A stretch of DNA of 36,946 bases from Mariprofundus sp. (GTDB lineage: Bacteria; Pseudomonadota; Zetaproteobacteria; Mariprofundales; Mariprofundaceae). Position 1 is the first letter of the stretch; the number at the start of each line of letters is the position of its first letter. The notes under the pieces are model-generated. The model worked only from the letters and a program-made list of their open reading frames with translations. It did not search any database and was not told where the DNA came from. The DNA lies in NCBI GenBank assembly GCA_021772835.1, contig JAJFLE010000062.1, positions 1 to 36,946 of the forward strand, read 5' to 3'. The translations under genes were made by a program, and so were the position numbers. Below, in pieces: positions 7,346 to 16,387 of this stretch.

Positions 7346-8622
7346 GTTGAACCTCCGTGGTTTTCATTATCGTAGCTGTATGCGTTATCAACATAATAGA
7401 GAATGATGGCACCAGCAGCAAACAAGCCCACGATCACCAGAATAGAGAAACGTGCACTGCCGGAAACCAGACTGGTCAACCCCATCAGGGCAGGTCCGAT
7501 AACAGCGGCAAACTTGCCCAGCATATTAAAAAAGCCGAAAAATTCGGCTGCCTGTTGTTTGGGAATCATGCGTGCATACATGGAACGTGACAAAGCCTGC
7601 ACGCCACCCATGACCAGACCGATAGCAGCCGCCAGCCAGTAGAAGTCGACCGATTGCTGCATGGTTGTGCTCCAGATGCATACCCCGGAGTACACAACCA
7701 GACTGATCAGAATCACACCCTTGGCACTCCAGCGCTCGCCAATCCAACCCATGGCAAGGGCAGCAGGGAAGGCAATAAATTGTGTCATCAGCAGTGCCGT
7801 GATCAAAACACCGGAATCAAAGCCTAGAGATAAACCATAGTCCACCGCCATACGCGCCACGGTATTCACGCCGTCGATATAGAGAAAATAGGCCAGCAGA
7901 AACAGCCATATCTGCTTTAAATTGCGCAGATGATGAAAGGTATCACCGAGTTGAGAAAAACCATTTTTTGCAGCCTGAAACCAGTGTACCGATGCTTCTT
8001 CACCCTGTTCATGTACAAAGCGGGCCAGCGGTATCGTGAACAGCGCCCACCACAGGGCCACAGAGACAAATGACCAGCGCACGGCTTCTGCCTTGTCTGC
8101 CAGCCAGAACCAGTCCGGATACAGTGTCATCAGCACATTCACCGCAAACAGGATGCCGCCACCGATATAACCCAGCGCATATCCTAGTGCGGAAACCCGG
8201 TCCAACTGCCTGTGTTCACTCACATCTACAATCAGGGCATCATAAAACACATTGGCGCCTGAAAACCCGATGGCACCGAAGGCATAAATCAGCACAGCCA
8301 GTATCCAGTGGCCTTCGGAAACCAGAAACAATGCAGCCGTCATGAGAATGCCGAGCACGGTAAAGCTCAGCAGCATACGTTTCTTCAGGCCGCCCTGATC
8401 GGCCATGGCACCGAGGATAGGTGCCAGCATGGCAATCAGCAGTCCTGCTCCGGCATTGGACACACCCAGCCAGAAGGTAGATTCGTTGGTGGTTAAATCA
8501 GCAGCCCAATACTGTTTGAAGAAAACAGGGAAGAAGCCCGCCATTACCGTTGTTGCATAGGCCGAATTGGCCCAATCATAGAGAGCCCATGAATATACGG
8601 CACGGCGATTCTTATTTGGCAT
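7342..8622 (-). CDS. MFS transporter, UMF1/Atg22 type
   Basis: Encodes 426 residues with about 12 hydrophobic segments. The N-terminal SWALYDWANSAYATTVMAGFF is the hallmark of the UMF1 branch of the major facilitator superfamily, related to yeast vacuolar Atg22. A cytoplasmic loop motif GAMADQGGLKKRM follows helix 3, and GGVQALSRSMYARMIP marks the second half. Atg22 exports amino acids from the vacuole; bacterial substrates are not established, so none is assigned. The gene starts 37 bases after the polysaccharide deacetylase and overlaps lemA, suggesting a four-gene transcript. Confidence 0.88.
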   Translation of the reverse strand: MPNKNRRAVYSWALYDWANSAYATTVMAGFFPVFFKQYWAADLTTNESTFWLGVSNAGAGLLIAMLAPILGAMADQGGLKKRMLLSFTVLGILMTAALFLVSEGHWILAVLIYAFGAIGFSGANVFYDALIVDVSEHRQLDRVSALGYALGYIGGGILFAVNVLMTLYPDWFWLADKAEAVRWSFVSVALWWALFTIPLARFVHEQGEEASVHWFQAAKNGFSQLGDTFHHLRNLKQIWLFLLAYFLYIDGVNTVARMAVDYGLSLGFDSGVLITALLMTQFIAFPAALAMGWIGERWSAKGVILISLVVYSGVCIWSTTMQQSVDFYWLAAAIGLVMGGVQALSRSMYARMIPKQQAAEFFGFFNMLGKFAAVIGPALMGLTSLVSGSARFSILVIVGLFAAGAIILYYVDNAYSYDNENHGGST

Positions 8623-8659
8623 CTTCGAAAATTATGCCAATAATGTCAGTTTGGCGAGC

Positions 8660-9730
8660 TTACTCTTTCGGCCAACGGCCATCGGCATGTGGCAATATCC
8701 ACAAATGGCTGTACCAGTAGTAATGATGATTGTCCCGTGCCTGCGCAGTACACGTGTATTTACTGCGCCCGGCTGGCAGCGTCTGTTCACTTTGAACCTC
8801 GAATATGCCTGTTGCCCGGTCCACCCATTTCACATGCATTGGCTTGCCCGCCAGATAGCAGTTCAGCGCTTCTGCATCGAAATCACCTTTCCCGAGCTTC
8901 AAACGCAGCACAGGTTTTCTTTCATCTGCAGCCAGAACGTTTTCATCACCATGCAATACAGTGACTTGCAATGGTCTGCTATTGACGCGTTGTGTAAATG
9001 CCTTTTTCCCGGCATAGGTTCCCATCACAGGGAAACGCGGCACCGCCAGCGGGTCTGACAGAAAACCAGCCACACCGGACTGCTGAGCAAAAGCGGTATA
9101 ACCCATTTCTTTCAACAGCGCCTTCAGTGTTGGATCGAATTCACCATAGGGGTAAGCAAACAGTAAGGGGGTCTCACCGATTTCAACCTCGATTCGCTGC
9201 TGTGCGACACGAATATCCCGTTTCACTCTCTGCCGCCAAACAGACTCATTTTCACCCGCTAATCGTCGTACCAGATGATCATGCCCTAACGTATGATTAA
9301 GAATGACTCCACCGGCTTGTTTAACCTGCCTCAATTCACCCCAGCTCATATATGCGCCAAACCTGTGATCTATGGCATGCGGATTCACAAACACGGCAAA
9401 CGGCCAACCGCGTTGTTTCAACAACGGCACAGCGTTCTTCAAGACAGAGCGATAACCATCATCGAACGTAATAGCAATGCTCTTTTCAGGCACAACCTGC
9501 CCGTTTGCAAGCTTCTGAGTCAACTCGGCCAATGCCATGATATGGAAATTATTCTCATCCAGATATTGCAGATGTTCAGCAAATTGGGCCGGTGTTACAC
9601 TGGTTATAGCGGGCGTATCTTCAGCCACGTGATGATACAGCAAAACAACAGCATGCTCGGCTGCAAAAACCGGCTTCAGCCACAGCAGACAGATCAATGA
9701 TAAAACAAGCAAACGCAGTTGAAATTTCAT
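8660..9730 (-). CDS. Secreted polysaccharide deacetylase (NodB/CE4 family)
   Basis: Encodes 356 residues. A Sec signal peptide (cleavage near VFAA-EH, residue 24) leads to the NodB homology domain, about residues 80-230. Motif 1 is TFDDGY with D90 (base) and D91 (metal), motif 2 is HTLGH with metal ligands H146 and H150, and motif 3 is FAYPYGEF. The N-terminal VVLLYHHVAED and the overall arrangement resemble the deacetylase domain of PgaB-type proteins. A C-terminal beta-rich region of about 100 residues is unassigned. It should deacetylate an N-acetylated surface polysaccharide or oligosaccharide in the periplasm. An AGGAG site sits 6 bases before the start. No glycosyltransferase genes are beside it. 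Confidence 0.88.
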   Translation of the reverse strand: MKFQLRLLVLSLICLLWLKPVFAAEHAVVLLYHHVAEDTPAITSVTPAQFAEHLQYLDENNFHIMALAELTQKLANGQVVPEKSIAITFDDGYRSVLKNAVPLLKQRGWPFAVFVNPHAIDHRFGAYMSWGELRQVKQAGGVILNHTLGHDHLVRRLAGENESVWRQRVKRDIRVAQQRIEVEIGETPLLFAYPYGEFDPTLKALLKEMGYTAFAQQSGVAGFLSDPLAVPRFPVMGTYAGKKAFTQRVNSRPLQVTVLHGDENVLAADERKPVLRLKLGKGDFDAEALNCYLAGKPMHVKWVDRATGIFEVQSEQTLPAGRSKYTCTAQARDNHHYYWYSHLWILPHADGRWPKE

Positions 9731-10007
9731 GCAAGCTCCTGAAATCCATCATAACACAGCGTTATGCCAGATGCTCCGCGCGTAGTCGGTAGTGCAGTCG
9801 AGGCGGTATTCATGCGTGCTAGTATACAACAAGTCCGCAGTGCCTTGCCTGTGACCCCCGGCACGAAGCTTAAAAATAATCAGCAGAGGCAGCGTTACTC
9901 ATGTTGTCATGGAAAAAGGCGATACGGAAACGAATGTGTAACGCATGCTTTCCCGAGTGCCCGGCTATCGGATTTTCCCCGACAACTGCGTGGTGATGGG
10001 AGGCTTT

Positions 10008-10613
10008 CTACAACAGCGATTGCAAGTGCCTCTGCCACTGATCTGCAAGTTCGGATAATGGTAATGGCTCAGTGAAATTGCAGATGCTGACCACACCGGA
10101 TTGAAGACCACAGGGGTTGATGGCAGCAAACCATGCGGGATCAACATGCACATTTAACGCCATGCCATGATAGGCCACACCTTTATTTATACGTACACCC
10201 AGAGCTGCAATTTTTCCTTTTTCTGTCCACACGCCGGGAAAACCGCAGTTGCGCTTTGAATCCACACCGTGCTCTTTCAACAGCTCAATACAGGACTGTT
10301 CAAGCAGAAACACATACTGCTTTACGCCGATTTCACGCTTACGCAGGTTCATCACGGGATAGAGCATAATCTGCCCGGTGCCGTGAAAGGTCATCTCCCC
10401 TCCCCGATCTGAATGCACGACAGGTGCGGGAAGCTCTGCACCTAGCCGGTTGTCAACACCACGGCGTCCGGTTGTGTAAACAGGTTGATGTTCACAGCTA
10501 TAAATAACCTCATCTTCCTGGCCGATAGCTACAGATTCGGCCCTGGCATGCAGCATCTGCCAAACCGGTTCATACGGCTGCTCTCCCAACCACATATACA
10601 CAATCGAATTCAT
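10008..10613 (-). CDS. lipB: Octanoyl-[acyl-carrier-protein] transferase LipB
   Basis: Encodes 201 residues, near the E. coli length. LipB moves octanoate from acyl carrier protein to the lipoyl domains of 2-oxoacid dehydrogenases and GcvH, the first step of lipoate assembly. Signature RGGEMTFHGTGQ (70-81) contains the substrate-contacting HG pair. The catalytic dyad is C168 in INPCGL and K134 in KGKIAALGV, matching C169 and K135 of the E. coli enzyme. lipA is not adjacent. The upstream ribosome site is weak. Confidence 0.95.
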   Translation of the reverse strand: MNSIVYMWLGEQPYEPVWQMLHARAESVAIGQEDEVIYSCEHQPVYTTGRRGVDNRLGAELPAPVVHSDRGGEMTFHGTGQIMLYPVMNLRKREIGVKQYVFLLEQSCIELLKEHGVDSKRNCGFPGVWTEKGKIAALGVRINKGVAYHGMALNVHVDPAWFAAINPCGLQSGVVSICNFTEPLPLSELADQWQRHLQSLL

Positions 10614-10700
10614 CGTTGAATGATTACAGCGGAGTAACCATCTGTATATGCATTTTATGGCAATTGCTTTACCAGTCTGAACCTTGCTATCAAATATTCA

Positions 10701-10800
10701 CCCCTCCATTTGAGGGATTTACAAAAGAGGGGCAAGACTGTTAGAAATAGGTTTTTGCAAGCGTGGGGTTTGCAAAACATCAATTGACTACATGGGGGGT
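10701..10800 (+). promoter_or_regulatory. Structured leader of the 31-residue microprotein gene
   Basis: CCCCTC (10701-10706) can pair with either GAGGG (10712-10716) or GAGGGG (10727-10732), giving two mutually exclusive stems. A second hairpin has perfect 8-base arms TTTTGCAA (10753-10760) and TTGCAAAA (10770-10777). A G6 ribosome site (10794-10799) follows, 7 bases before the ATG. The C-rich arm could also mask this G-run. No known riboswitch class is recognised; regulation by structure is inferred. Confidence 0.4.
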
Positions 10801-10806
10801 GAAATC

Positions 10807-10902
10807 ATGGAAGATTTACCATTAATGGAAATCGGATCGATAGGCATGCTTTTCTTATTGGCAGTGCTTGTTAAAACGATGTACAAGGAAGGAAAGAAGT
10901 AA
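10807..10902 (+). CDS. 31-residue single-pass membrane microprotein
   Basis: A reading frame of 31 codons plus stop, with a very strong G-rich ribosome site 7 bases upstream. Residues 1-8 are acidic and polar, residues about 9-24 are hydrophobic (IGSIGMLFLLAVLVK), and the tail is basic (KEGKK), which predicts a single helix with the C-terminus in the cytoplasm. It has its own upstream region of almost 200 bases and a strong intrinsic terminator 40 bases downstream, so it looks like an independent transcription unit. Its size and layout resemble small subunits of membrane complexes such as CydX, KdpF or CcoQ, but no matching complex is nearby and I do not assign one. Confidence 0.6.
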   Translation: MEDLPLMEIGSIGMLFLLAVLVKTMYKEGKK

Positions 10903-10941
10903 GTAACAAATATCATCGCTAATCCGATAGTTAGATGCAGA

Positions 10942-10969
10942 ACGGAGGGTTAAACCCCTCCGTTTTTTT
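10942..10969 (+). terminator. Intrinsic terminator of the microprotein gene
   Basis: Perfect 8-base stem ACGGAGGG (10942-10949) and CCCTCCGT (10956-10963), six-base loop, followed by seven T (10963-10969). The T-run overlaps the stop codon of the converging acyl-CoA synthetase gene. Confidence 0.88.
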
Positions 10970-12758
10970 ATTCCTCAGGGGACACTGGATATAGTGATTC
11001 GATTAACTCGCGATGGACTTCGTATATCTTGCGCCGTTTCAGCTTCAAGGTTGGTGTTAACAAACCACCATCCTGAGTCCATTCCTCATCCGTAAAAGCA
11101 AAGCGTTTAACCTGCATATAGCTTGAAAGATCATGTTCATCATGACGCATGCGCTGCAACACCCAGGCAGAAACTTCACTGTTTTTCCGCCAGTCATCCG
11201 GCAGGGCTGTATATTTCTCCTGCTGCCAGATCACTGCCAGGCCTGCCTCATCGGGCACCACGAGTGCCGCCACATAAGGGCGATTATCAGCAATAATCAT
11301 GGTTTGCAGGAAACAGGGGTCCTGATTCAGGTGTTGCTCTACTGCTGCAGGCGGCACATTCTCTCCATTGGAGAGCACCATCATCTCTTTCTTGCGATCG
11401 ACTATGGTAATGTAACCTTCATCATCCATTTCAACGATATCGCCGGTAAACAACCAGCCTTCGGCATTAAACGCCTCAGCTGTTGCTTCCGGCTTATTCC
11501 AGTAGCCCCGCATCACCATCGGACCTTTAACCAGTAACTCACCATCGGCTGCCAGTGTTAACTCAACGCCGGGCAGTGCAGACCCTACCGAGGAAGGTTT
11601 GATTTTATCCATTCGATTGACCGATAGAACCGGCGAGGTTTCAGTCAGTCCATAACCGGGCAATACCATAATATCAGCAGCCAATAAAAAACGGGCTATA
11701 TCCGGATGCAATGCAGCGCCGCCGGAAATAAAGGTACGAATGCGTCCACCCATCTTCTCACGCAATTTGGCATTTACCACGTTATCGAGCAGTTTCCACA
11801 GCACTGCCTTGCCACCCGACAAATCGCTGCCCTGCTGTCTGAGTTCGAAGCGTTCCATGCCCAGTTTTTGAGCCAGATTGAACAGTTTACGTTTCAGGCC
11901 AGTACCTGCTGCAAGTTTGGCCTGCACACCGGCATAAATTTTTTCATACAATCGTGGCACAGAAATCATAATTGTTGGCTGCACTTCCGGCATATCGCGA
12001 AGTAATGTGGTGACCGCTTCGGCATAGGCAATTTCAGAGCCACAAGCTGCAGGCAGAAAGTGACCAACAGTGCGCTCAAAAGCATGTGAGGTCGGCAGAA
12101 AAGATAGAAACAGATCATCCTCAAATACCGGCACCCCGGCTATGCCTGCCGCGACATCGCTCAACATATTATCATGCGTGAGCATCACACCCTTGGGAAA
12201 CCCTGTTGTACCAGAGGTATAAATCAGTGTGGCAAGATCAGTTCGATCCGGACACGGGGCGCTTAAGGCGTTATCCCACTGCTCATCCAGAATAATGCTG
12301 CTGATGCTCTCGGCATCACCGTGAAACGCCAACCGTTCAACATCCATCCCATCGAGTTTATGCAACTGCTCACCCTCTTCTACAAACACCAGCGAAACAC
12401 CTGCATCTCCGAGCACATACTGCACGGCTTCAGGTGGATCGGTGAAATAGGCAGGCACGGTCACCGCTCCAAGTCGTAATACGGCAAAATCTGCAATAAA
12501 CCATTCCGGACAGTTATGCCCCAGAATGCCAACGCGATCTCCGGGTTTAACTCCTTTGAACTCCAGCCAGGCTGCAAGTCGCAACACAGCCTGCTGAACC
12601 TTGATACGCGGACAGCTTTTCCAGCTACCGTCATCCTTGCGATAGCGCAGCAGCGGTTTGTCCAACCATTGGGACGGTGTAGCCAGTAAAAGGTCGGACA
12701 GGCAGGTCGCTTTTTCTGCCTGTTCCAGCCCTGAGCAGTTTTTTTTATCGGAAGTCAT
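10968..12758 (-). CDS. Long-chain fatty acid--CoA ligase (AMP-forming)
   Basis: Encodes 596 residues. It activates fatty acids with ATP and CoA to acyl-CoA. The AMP-binding loop is LIYTSGTTGFPKG (about 178-190); the adenine-side motif GYGLTETSP and the hinge motif GWLFTGDI...GYITIVDRKKEMM are intact. Its length and the NGENVPP segment place it with long-chain acyl-CoA synthetases of the type related to FACL/AMP-forming enzymes of about 600 residues, longer than E. coli FadD (561). A GGAGG site lies within the end of the preceding FadJ-type gene, and the two genes overlap by 14 bases in different frames. It supplies the substrate for the two upstream beta-oxidation genes. Confidence 0.9.
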   Translation of the reverse strand: MTSDKKNCSGLEQAEKATCLSDLLLATPSQWLDKPLLRYRKDDGSWKSCPRIKVQQAVLRLAAWLEFKGVKPGDRVGILGHNCPEWFIADFAVLRLGAVTVPAYFTDPPEAVQYVLGDAGVSLVFVEEGEQLHKLDGMDVERLAFHGDAESISSIILDEQWDNALSAPCPDRTDLATLIYTSGTTGFPKGVMLTHDNMLSDVAAGIAGVPVFEDDLFLSFLPTSHAFERTVGHFLPAACGSEIAYAEAVTTLLRDMPEVQPTIMISVPRLYEKIYAGVQAKLAAGTGLKRKLFNLAQKLGMERFELRQQGSDLSGGKAVLWKLLDNVVNAKLREKMGGRIRTFISGGAALHPDIARFLLAADIMVLPGYGLTETSPVLSVNRMDKIKPSSVGSALPGVELTLAADGELLVKGPMVMRGYWNKPEATAEAFNAEGWLFTGDIVEMDDEGYITIVDRKKEMMVLSNGENVPPAAVEQHLNQDPCFLQTMIIADNRPYVAALVVPDEAGLAVIWQQEKYTALPDDWRKNSEVSAWVLQRMRHDEHDLSSYMQVKRFAFTDEEWTQDGGLLTPTLKLKRRKIYEVHRELIESLYPVSPEE

Positions 12759-14850
12759 GCATTACCTCCATATTCGCAGGCAGATCAAAACCCATAAGCT
12801 CTATCTTTCTGGACAGATCAGTTGAATCGTAACTTGAAAAATAACGCAGTAACCCGCCTCTGAATGGTGGAAAGCCGATACCGTAAACAAACGCGGCATC
12901 CAGATGTTGGGCATCTCCGACCACTTTTTCAGACAGGCAGTTTAGTGCTTCAACGAGCATGGGAATCAAACATGCCTCGATAATGTCCCTGTTTTTCATC
13001 ACGCTGGCCGAATCGCTTAGATCAGCATCGCCTTCATGCTCGGCAATTTTGATACCCGGAAGATAAGTAGAGAGCCTGGCATTGAGTGCGCCTTGTTTCC
13101 CATTCTCATAAACAAAAAAACCTTTGCCGGATTTCTCCCCTAGCAGACCATCTGCAACCATCTTTTTAAACCAATCGGGCATGGAAAACATCATCTGCTT
13201 TGCCTGACCCAGTGTTTCACCCAGGTGATCACCCACATGCAGGCAAATATCCAGCCCAACCCGATCCGCCAGCTCAATCGCCCCCATTGGCATACCGAAA
13301 TTTTTCAGTGCACCATCGACATGTTCGGGCTTCTGACCGTTCTCCACCAGTTTCAGGGCAGCCACCATAAACGGCATCAGGCAGCGATTAACCAGAAAGC
13401 CGGGGGTGTCTGTAACAATCACAGGATATTTCCCCCAGGATGCGGCCAGTGCACAGCTTTTATCAATCGTTTCTGCTGATGTTTTTTCACCAGCAATCAC
13501 TTCGACCAGTGGCATCCTCGGTGCCGGGTTGAAAAAATGCAGACCCGCAATACGCCCGGCGTTGGCGCGCCTGTGCTGCATATCCGATACCGACAATGAT
13601 GAAGTATTGGAGAGCAGTAACGCATCCTTTGACACATATTTTCCAACATCAGCCCACAGTTGGCGTTTGATCTTGATATCCTCAAGCACGGCTTCTATCA
13701 CCACATCGGCATCAGACAAGCCACTATTGTCCAAAACAGGGCGAATGCGTGCCAAACGTTTATGATCCACTTGTCCTCGCCGATTAGCCAATCGGCCTAT
13801 GCCTTTCATGCCACGGGAAAGTGGCTCAGCGGCCACCTCATGCAGGTCAACATCCATGGTCTTGGCTGCCACCCAGGCAATGCCTCCACCCATCACGCCA
13901 GCACCATATACCGCCGTTTTCTTAAACCCTTTCACAGCAGCGCGTCCTCGCTTGGCCGCCTCCTGTTTTTTCAGCGCTTCACCCAGATGAAATACGCGAA
14001 TCAGGTTCTTGCTTGTTGGCGTGATGGCCAGCCGACCCAGCGACTCGGCCTCACGTGCGAACGCCAGACCATCAGACATATCCACGATCTCTTTCAACAG
14101 CTTTATAGTCGCTGGCACTGCAGGGTAAGCCTGCTCTACATCCAGATGTTGCAGGCGCGCATAAGTACGCTTTTCCACCTGTTGGAAAAATAGTATTTTA
14201 GCTGGCCAGAGCTTCAGCCACCACGGGCTGGCAGTGCGCTTTTTCACCTTGCCCTTGGCAGCCAGATAACGAATCGACTCTTCCTGCTGCTCAGCTTTAC
14301 ATATGAGTGCCGCCAGTCCGATTCGTTTTGCACGGCGGGCATCAACAGATGAACCACTTAGAATCATCTCTACGGCTTTCACCCAGCCCACACGTTGCGG
14401 CAAACGTACACAGCCACCGAATCCCGGATGAATACCAATCTTGATCTCCGGCAGTGCCAACTGCGTCCGCATGCTTTCTACTGCCACGATATAATCACAA
14501 GCAAGGGCCACTTCGAGGCCACCGCCCATGCACGCACCATTGACCAAAGCAATAGAAACTGCCGGTAATACTTCAATTCGCCGACAGATCGATTGACCTC
14601 GCTCAGCAAGCCGGGTTGATTCAGCCGAATCTGTGACTGCAGCAATCATCTCAAGGTCAGCTCCGGCGATAAAACAGCCCTCCATACCACTCTCGAATAC
14701 CAGTGTAAGCGGTGGATTTGATTCCAGCGCCAGCATGTGGGTTTCCAGCTGTGCGATGCATAATTCATCAAGCACATTCACCGACTTATCACTGCGCTCA
14801 AAATGCAGCCGAGCAAGGCCGCCATCGCGAATCAGTTTTACGACTTCCAT
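12745..14850 (-). CDS. Bifunctional enoyl-CoA hydratase / 3-hydroxyacyl-CoA dehydrogenase (FadJ/FadB type)
   Basis: Encodes 701 residues, close to E. coli FadJ (714). Residues 1-190 are a crotonase domain: oxyanion-hole and glutamate motif NGACMGGGLEVAL and second glutamate in LPEIKIGIHPGFGG. A linker follows. The NAD-binding motif AVYGAGVMGGGIAW (about 313-326) begins the dehydrogenase part, which carries the catalytic histidine in GLHFFNPAPRMPLVEVI and the C-terminal dimerisation domain with DRVGLDICLHVG. It catalyses hydration of 2-enoyl-CoA and oxidation of 3-hydroxyacyl-CoA in fatty acid degradation. It overlaps the thiolase gene by 13 bases and the ligase gene by 14. The partner thiolase gene comes first, the same order as fadI-fadJ. 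A GGGAG site precedes the start. Confidence 0.92.
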   Translation of the reverse strand: MEVVKLIRDGGLARLHFERSDKSVNVLDELCIAQLETHMLALESNPPLTLVFESGMEGCFIAGADLEMIAAVTDSAESTRLAERGQSICRRIEVLPAVSIALVNGACMGGGLEVALACDYIVAVESMRTQLALPEIKIGIHPGFGGCVRLPQRVGWVKAVEMILSGSSVDARRAKRIGLAALICKAEQQEESIRYLAAKGKVKKRTASPWWLKLWPAKILFFQQVEKRTYARLQHLDVEQAYPAVPATIKLLKEIVDMSDGLAFAREAESLGRLAITPTSKNLIRVFHLGEALKKQEAAKRGRAAVKGFKKTAVYGAGVMGGGIAWVAAKTMDVDLHEVAAEPLSRGMKGIGRLANRRGQVDHKRLARIRPVLDNSGLSDADVVIEAVLEDIKIKRQLWADVGKYVSKDALLLSNTSSLSVSDMQHRRANAGRIAGLHFFNPAPRMPLVEVIAGEKTSAETIDKSCALAASWGKYPVIVTDTPGFLVNRCLMPFMVAALKLVENGQKPEHVDGALKNFGMPMGAIELADRVGLDICLHVGDHLGETLGQAKQMMFSMPDWFKKMVADGLLGEKSGKGFFVYENGKQGALNARLSTYLPGIKIAEHEGDADLSDSASVMKNRDIIEACLIPMLVEALNCLSEKVVGDAQHLDAAFVYGIGFPPFRGGLLRYFSSYDSTDLSRKIELMGFDLPANMEVMHDFR

Positions 14851-16166
14851 GGTTCACTCCCGAGTAACACCGCGCCGCCCTGTCCACCACCAATACACAG
14901 TGAAGCTACAGCCAGTCCGCCACTGGTATCTTTTTCCAGTTGCCCTAGCGAGGTCAAAATCAGCCGTGCACCACTCATGCCCACCGGATGCCCCATGGCC
15001 ACAGCACCACCATGCACATTGAGTTTATCCATATCCGGTGCCCCCATGGCTTTAGCAAGACCCAGTTTTTGTTCAGCAAAATTATTGGAGTCCATGGCTT
15101 TCATGCAGGCCAGCACTTGAGCAGCAAAGGCCTCATTAATCTCCATACGCACCAAGTCGCGAACTGTCAGGCCATAACGAGATAGCAGTTGACTCGTAGC
15201 GAATACGGGACCCAGACCCATACGAGCCGGGTCACACCCAGCATAAGCCCAATCGTGCAGATACCCCATAATAGGCCAGCCCTCTGCCTCGGCTTTAGAG
15301 CGACTACTCAGAATCAACATGGCTGCGCCGTCGGTAATCTGAGAGCTATTGCCAGCAGTAACCGTGCCCAGTGGCCAGTCGAATGCAGGTTTGAGTTTTG
15401 CCAGTGCCTGCATGGACTGATTTTCACGTATGCCCTCATCCCGGTGCGTCGCCGCAAAGGATGGTTGTGCAAACACATGCATGACCTCGTCATCAAACCA
15501 ACCTTCATCCCAGGATGCGGCAGCCCGCTGATGGCTCTGCAGGGAATATTCATCCTGCTCCTGACGGGAGATAGAAAAGTCACGTGCCAGCATTTCAGCT
15601 GTCTGCCCCATATTCATTGCCACCGTGGGATCCGTCAGTCCCTCCATCAAAGCAATGCGCGGCTTCCATGGTGCTTTGGCAATTTCCAGTAAAACAGGTA
15701 ATTTCTGCTGCAGCGTTCTGGCTCTCGGCAATTTGGCCATGGCCGCACGAAATCGGTCATGAAATAGTAATGGCGCGTGTGTCATGGATTCCACACCACC
15801 GGCGAGTACCACATCAGCGCGCCCGGCCTGAATCTTTTCGGCGGCATCAGTGACCGCCTGCATGCCTGATGCGCAATTCCTGTGCACCGTATGCGCAGGA
15901 ACATTGTGCGCTATGCCAGCATTGAGTGCAATTACACGCGAGATATTGGCCGCATCAGCTGGCTGAATAACATTGCCGATAATGACCTGATCAATGTCAG
16001 TGGATCTCACCGGTGAACGAGCCAGTACCTCACGCACAACCAGTGCGCCAAGATCAACAGCAGTTAACTGGTCAAATGCACCACTGGCCTTGCCCAGAGG
16101 AGAGCGAATACCAGCAACAACGACAACTTCTGTCCGTTCATTCCGCTTAGTGCTTTTTCTAACCAT
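14838..16166 (-). CDS. Acetyl-CoA C-acyltransferase (3-ketoacyl-CoA thiolase, FadI type)
   Basis: About 442 residues from the ATG at 16166, chosen because an AAAGGAG site lies 5 bases upstream; an earlier in-frame ATG at 16193 has none. Nucleophile C98 is in HRNCASGMQAV, the histidine motif is GGAVAMGHPVGMSGAR, and the second cysteine is in SLCIGGGQGGA. It cleaves 3-ketoacyl-CoA to acetyl-CoA and a shortened acyl-CoA, the last step of the cycle. The length of about 440 matches FadI rather than FadA (about 390). It is the first gene of the operon. No acyl-CoA dehydrogenase (fadE) or regulator gene is in the window. Confidence 0.92.
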   Translation of the reverse strand: MVRKSTKRNERTEVVVVAGIRSPLGKASGAFDQLTAVDLGALVVREVLARSPVRSTDIDQVIIGNVIQPADAANISRVIALNAGIAHNVPAHTVHRNCASGMQAVTDAAEKIQAGRADVVLAGGVESMTHAPLLFHDRFRAAMAKLPRARTLQQKLPVLLEIAKAPWKPRIALMEGLTDPTVAMNMGQTAEMLARDFSISRQEQDEYSLQSHQRAAASWDEGWFDDEVMHVFAQPSFAATHRDEGIRENQSMQALAKLKPAFDWPLGTVTAGNSSQITDGAAMLILSSRSKAEAEGWPIMGYLHDWAYAGCDPARMGLGPVFATSQLLSRYGLTVRDLVRMEINEAFAAQVLACMKAMDSNNFAEQKLGLAKAMGAPDMDKLNVHGGAVAMGHPVGMSGARLILTSLGQLEKDTSGGLAVASLCIGGGQGGAVLLGSEPWKS

Positions 16167-16387
16167 AAACACTCCTTTGACACCTATATCCATGTGTAGC
16201 TTACGCAGAAATGATAAGCAAGTCTGCTATTGCTCGTCACTCACCGGAAAATCTGTCGAACACCTCGGATGAAATCCTTAGATAACGTGATGTATGGCAC
16301 AGACCTTTTTGTATAAGCACGTATCATTATTGAAGCAAAAAAGCATGACTCAGACGATGGCAAGTAGCGCTCCAAAGGAGGCTGGCC

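Noticed and set aside
9764-10075. Plus-strand frame of 103 codons between the deacetylase and lipB
   Set aside because: It overlaps the lipB coding end, has no ribosome site and no protein-like pattern; only small dyads such as CATAAC/GTTATG (9750-9766) are seen.
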